Shown piece after piece: positions 13,382 through 15,121 of a DNA stretch of 15,121 bases; positions within the stretch are counted from its first letter, which is position 1, and every line of letters begins with the position of its first letter. Made by a program: the position numbers and the translations under genes. The notes under the pieces were generated by a model. That model did no database searches. It saw only the letters and a program-made list of their open reading frames with translations, and was not told the DNA's origin. Source of the stretch: Rhodospirillaceae bacterium (GTDB lineage: Bacteria; Pseudomonadota; Alphaproteobacteria; Rhodospirillales; 2-02-FULL-58-16); assembly GCA_013349695.1 (NCBI GenBank), contig DUZD01000040.1, positions 1-15,121 on the forward strand, in the 5' to 3' direction.

Positions 13382-14692
13382 TCACATTCCGCAATAGATC
13401 GGAAACCGTCCGCACATCAAGGCGACCTGCTCCCGCGTTGCCCGTTCGGCGGCGTCGTTGCCGCCGGCTCCAAGAGCAAGATTATCGAGCACATCGCCAA
13501 TCAGTTCGCCGATGCGGCGGAACTCGGCGGGCCCGAAACCGCGCGTCGTTCCGGCCGGAGTGCCGAGGCGGATGCCGGAGGCGACGACGGATATTCGTTG
13601 ATCGAACGGAATGCCGTTCTTGTTGCAGGTCATGCCGGCGCGCTCGAGGCTGGCTTCGGCGTCCTTGCCGGTAAGTTTCTTCGACCGCAAGTCGACCAGG
13701 ACCAAGTGGGTGTCGGTACCGCCCGAAACGATATCGAATCCCCGCTCCATGAGGACCGAGGCGAGGACCTTGGCGTTGTCGACCACGGTTTTCGCGTAGG
13801 ATGGAAAATCGGCCCGCAAGGCCTCGCCCAAGGCCACAGCCTTGGCGGCGATGACGTGCATCAGCGGCCCGCCCTGCAGGCCAGGGAAGACAGCGGCGTT
13901 GATTTTCTTGCCGAACCCGGCGTCGTTGGCCAGGATCATGCCGCCGCGCGGACCACGCAAGGTTTTATGCGTGGTGGTGGTGACCACGTCGGCGTCGGCG
14001 AGCGGGCTGGGGTGGACGCCGCCGGCAACCAGACCGGCGAAGTGGGCCATGTCCACCATCAGCAAGGCCCCGACCTTGTCGGCGATGGCACGGAAGCGCT
14101 TGAAATCGATGATCCTCGGATAGGACGAGCCGCCGGCGATGATCAGTTTCGGCCGGTTATCGAAGGCGATGCGCTCGGCTTCGTCATAGTCGATGCGCCC
14201 ATCTTCGCGATTGACCCCGTACTGCACGGAGCGGAACCACTGGCCCGACTGCGTTGGCGGCGCGCCGTGCGTCAGATGGCCGCCCGCCGCCAGCGACATC
14301 CCCATCAAGGTGTCGCCGGGCTTCAAAAACGCCATCAGGACGGCGCCGTTGGCTTGGGCGCCGGAATGAGGTTGGACATTGGCAAAACCGCACTTGAACA
14401 GCTTTTTCGCCCGCTCGATGGCCAGGGTCTCGGCGGCATCGACAAAATCGCAACCACCGTAATAGCGGTGGCCGGAATAACCTTCGGCGTATTTATTGGT
14501 CAACACCGAACCCTGGGCTTCCAGCACCGCCCGCGAAACGATGTTCTCGGAGGCGATCAACTCGATCTGGTTCTGTTGGCGGACCAGTTCGCCGCGGATG
14601 AAGCGGTTGATGTCCGGATCGCTCTCGGCCAGGGAATCGCCGTAGAAACGGTCATGGAATTCGGAAGGGTAAACGGCGTTGGCAAAAGTCAT
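13382..14692 (-). CDS. glyA: Serine hydroxymethyltransferase (GlyA)
   Basis: A PLP enzyme that interconverts serine and glycine while loading tetrahydrofolate with a one-carbon unit. The 436-residue length is typical. Visible landmarks are IELIASENIVS (43-53), GSVLTNKYAEGY (61-72), the PLP-binding Lys243 in TTTTHKTLRGPRGG (238-251), and GIRLGTPAGTTRGF near the C-terminus. The ATG at 14692 has AAGG about ten bases upstream. A gap of 56 bases to nrdR and 57 to rpiB is compatible with one long transcript or separate promoters; I saw no strong promoter in either gap. Confidence 0.98.
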   Translation of the reverse strand: MTFANAVYPSEFHDRFYGDSLAESDPDINRFIRGELVRQQNQIELIASENIVSRAVLEAQGSVLTNKYAEGYSGHRYYGGCDFVDAAETLAIERAKKLFKCGFANVQPHSGAQANGAVLMAFLKPGDTLMGMSLAAGGHLTHGAPPTQSGQWFRSVQYGVNREDGRIDYDEAERIAFDNRPKLIIAGGSSYPRIIDFKRFRAIADKVGALLMVDMAHFAGLVAGGVHPSPLADADVVTTTTHKTLRGPRGGMILANDAGFGKKINAAVFPGLQGGPLMHVIAAKAVALGEALRADFPSYAKTVVDNAKVLASVLMERGFDIVSGGTDTHLVLVDLRSKKLTGKDAEASLERAGMTCNKNGIPFDQRISVVASGIRLGTPAGTTRGFGPAEFRRIGELIGDVLDNLALGAGGNDAAERATREQVALMCGRFPIYCGM

Positions 14693-14749
14693 TGGGATCG
14701 CACCTTAAAATAAAGCAGCCGTGGGTAAAACACCATTCAGAGTGGACGT

Positions 14750-15121
14750 CTAGGAAGACGTCGGCTTGGAGAGCTTGTCGACGCGTTGAACGTGCCGGCC
14801 GCCCTCGAAATCGGTTTCCAGGAACACTTTCACGCAGTCGCGCGCCACATCTGCGCCGATCATGCGGCCGCCTAAACAGACGACGTTGGCGTCATTGTGC
14901 TGGCGCGACAATCTGGCGCCGAGGGCGTCGTGGATCAAGGCGGCGCGGATTTCCGGATGGCGGTTGGCGGCGATGCTGATGCCGATGCCGCTGCCACAGA
15001 CCAAAACCCCACGGTGCGCCTTGCCTTCCTTGATGGCGGCGGCGACGGCGTAGCCGAAATCGGGATAATCCACCGACTCCGGACCGTAGGTGCCAAGATC
15101 GAGAACCTTGTACCCCATCTT
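14750..15121 (-). CDS. rpiB: Ribose-5-phosphate isomerase B (RpiB), N-terminus outside window
   Basis: Interconverts ribose 5-phosphate and ribulose 5-phosphate; the latter is the RibB substrate. The last 123 codons are visible. Recognisable are VLDLGTYGPESVDYPDFG, the active-site VLVCGSGIGISIAANR and LSRQHNDANVVCLGGRMIG, all RpiB signatures. About 20-30 N-terminal residues (the SDHAG region) lie beyond the right edge; the ATG at 15118 is an internal Met of the full protein. The gene lies just upstream of glyA, an arrangement common in Alphaproteobacteria. Confidence 0.95.
   Translation of the reverse strand, partial: KMGYKVLDLGTYGPESVDYPDFGYAVAAAIKEGKAHRGVLVCGSGIGISIAANRHPEIRAALIHDALGARLSRQHNDANVVCLGGRMIGADVARDCVKVFLETDFEGGRHVQRVDKLSKPTSS

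Noticed and set aside
13313..14713. A 466-codon plus-strand open frame opposite glyA
   Set aside because: Shadow of glyA; low-complexity composition and no recognisable motif.
1..15121. CRISPR arrays, tandem repeats, rRNA or tRNA genes
   Set aside because: No regularly spaced direct repeats and no RNA gene signatures were seen on either strand.

Overview
The window is a GC-rich piece of an alphaproteobacterial chromosome, most likely from the Rhodospirillales. The placement rests on gene order and content recognised from memory: rpiB-glyA-nrdR-ribD-ribE-ribBX-ribH-nusB-thiL, then a FliL-like gene and a potassium-independent membrane pyrophosphatase, then bamE, a cytochrome bc1 assembly chaperone, a DUF177 gene and rpmF-plsX-fabH. 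Almost everything is on the minus strand; only bamE and one doubtful fragment at the left edge read on the plus strand.

Reading in the direction of transcription (right to left), rpiB (cut by the window edge) and glyA precede a tight nrdR-rib-nusB-thiL run whose genes overlap or lie a few bases apart. RpiB interconverts pentose phosphates including ribulose 5-phosphate, which RibB uses; RibD, RibB, RibH and RibE make riboflavin. The RibB protein carries a degenerate GTP cyclohydrolase II domain (RibBX type), so true RibA should be encoded elsewhere. After thiL come a FliL-like membrane protein with its own promoter-like sequence, a possible terminator, and hppA. The divergent pair bamE / bc1 chaperone follows, and then DUF177 and rpmF-plsX-fabH (23S rRNA, ribosomal protein L32, start of phospholipid and fatty acid synthesis).

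The most unusual object lies between ribE and ribBX at 10901-11171. It is 271 bp bounded by 36-bp inverted repeats (2 mismatches). Its interior divides exactly, with no unpaired linker, into a 95-nt hairpin arm, a 9-nt mini-hairpin and a second 95-nt hairpin arm, which gives a four-way junction. It has no coding content. It is flanked by CTAG on both sides; deleting it with one CTAG restores a compact ribE-ribB junction with a new ribE stop 11 nt before the ribB GTG start. This looks like an inserted non-autonomous palindromic element that I do not recognise.

The left 0.87 kb is degraded. It holds a frameshifted, internally deleted IS1182-type transposase remnant, a short palindromic repeat and an 88-codon open frame entering from the left edge. 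The ihfA gene that often follows fabH in related genomes is not there.
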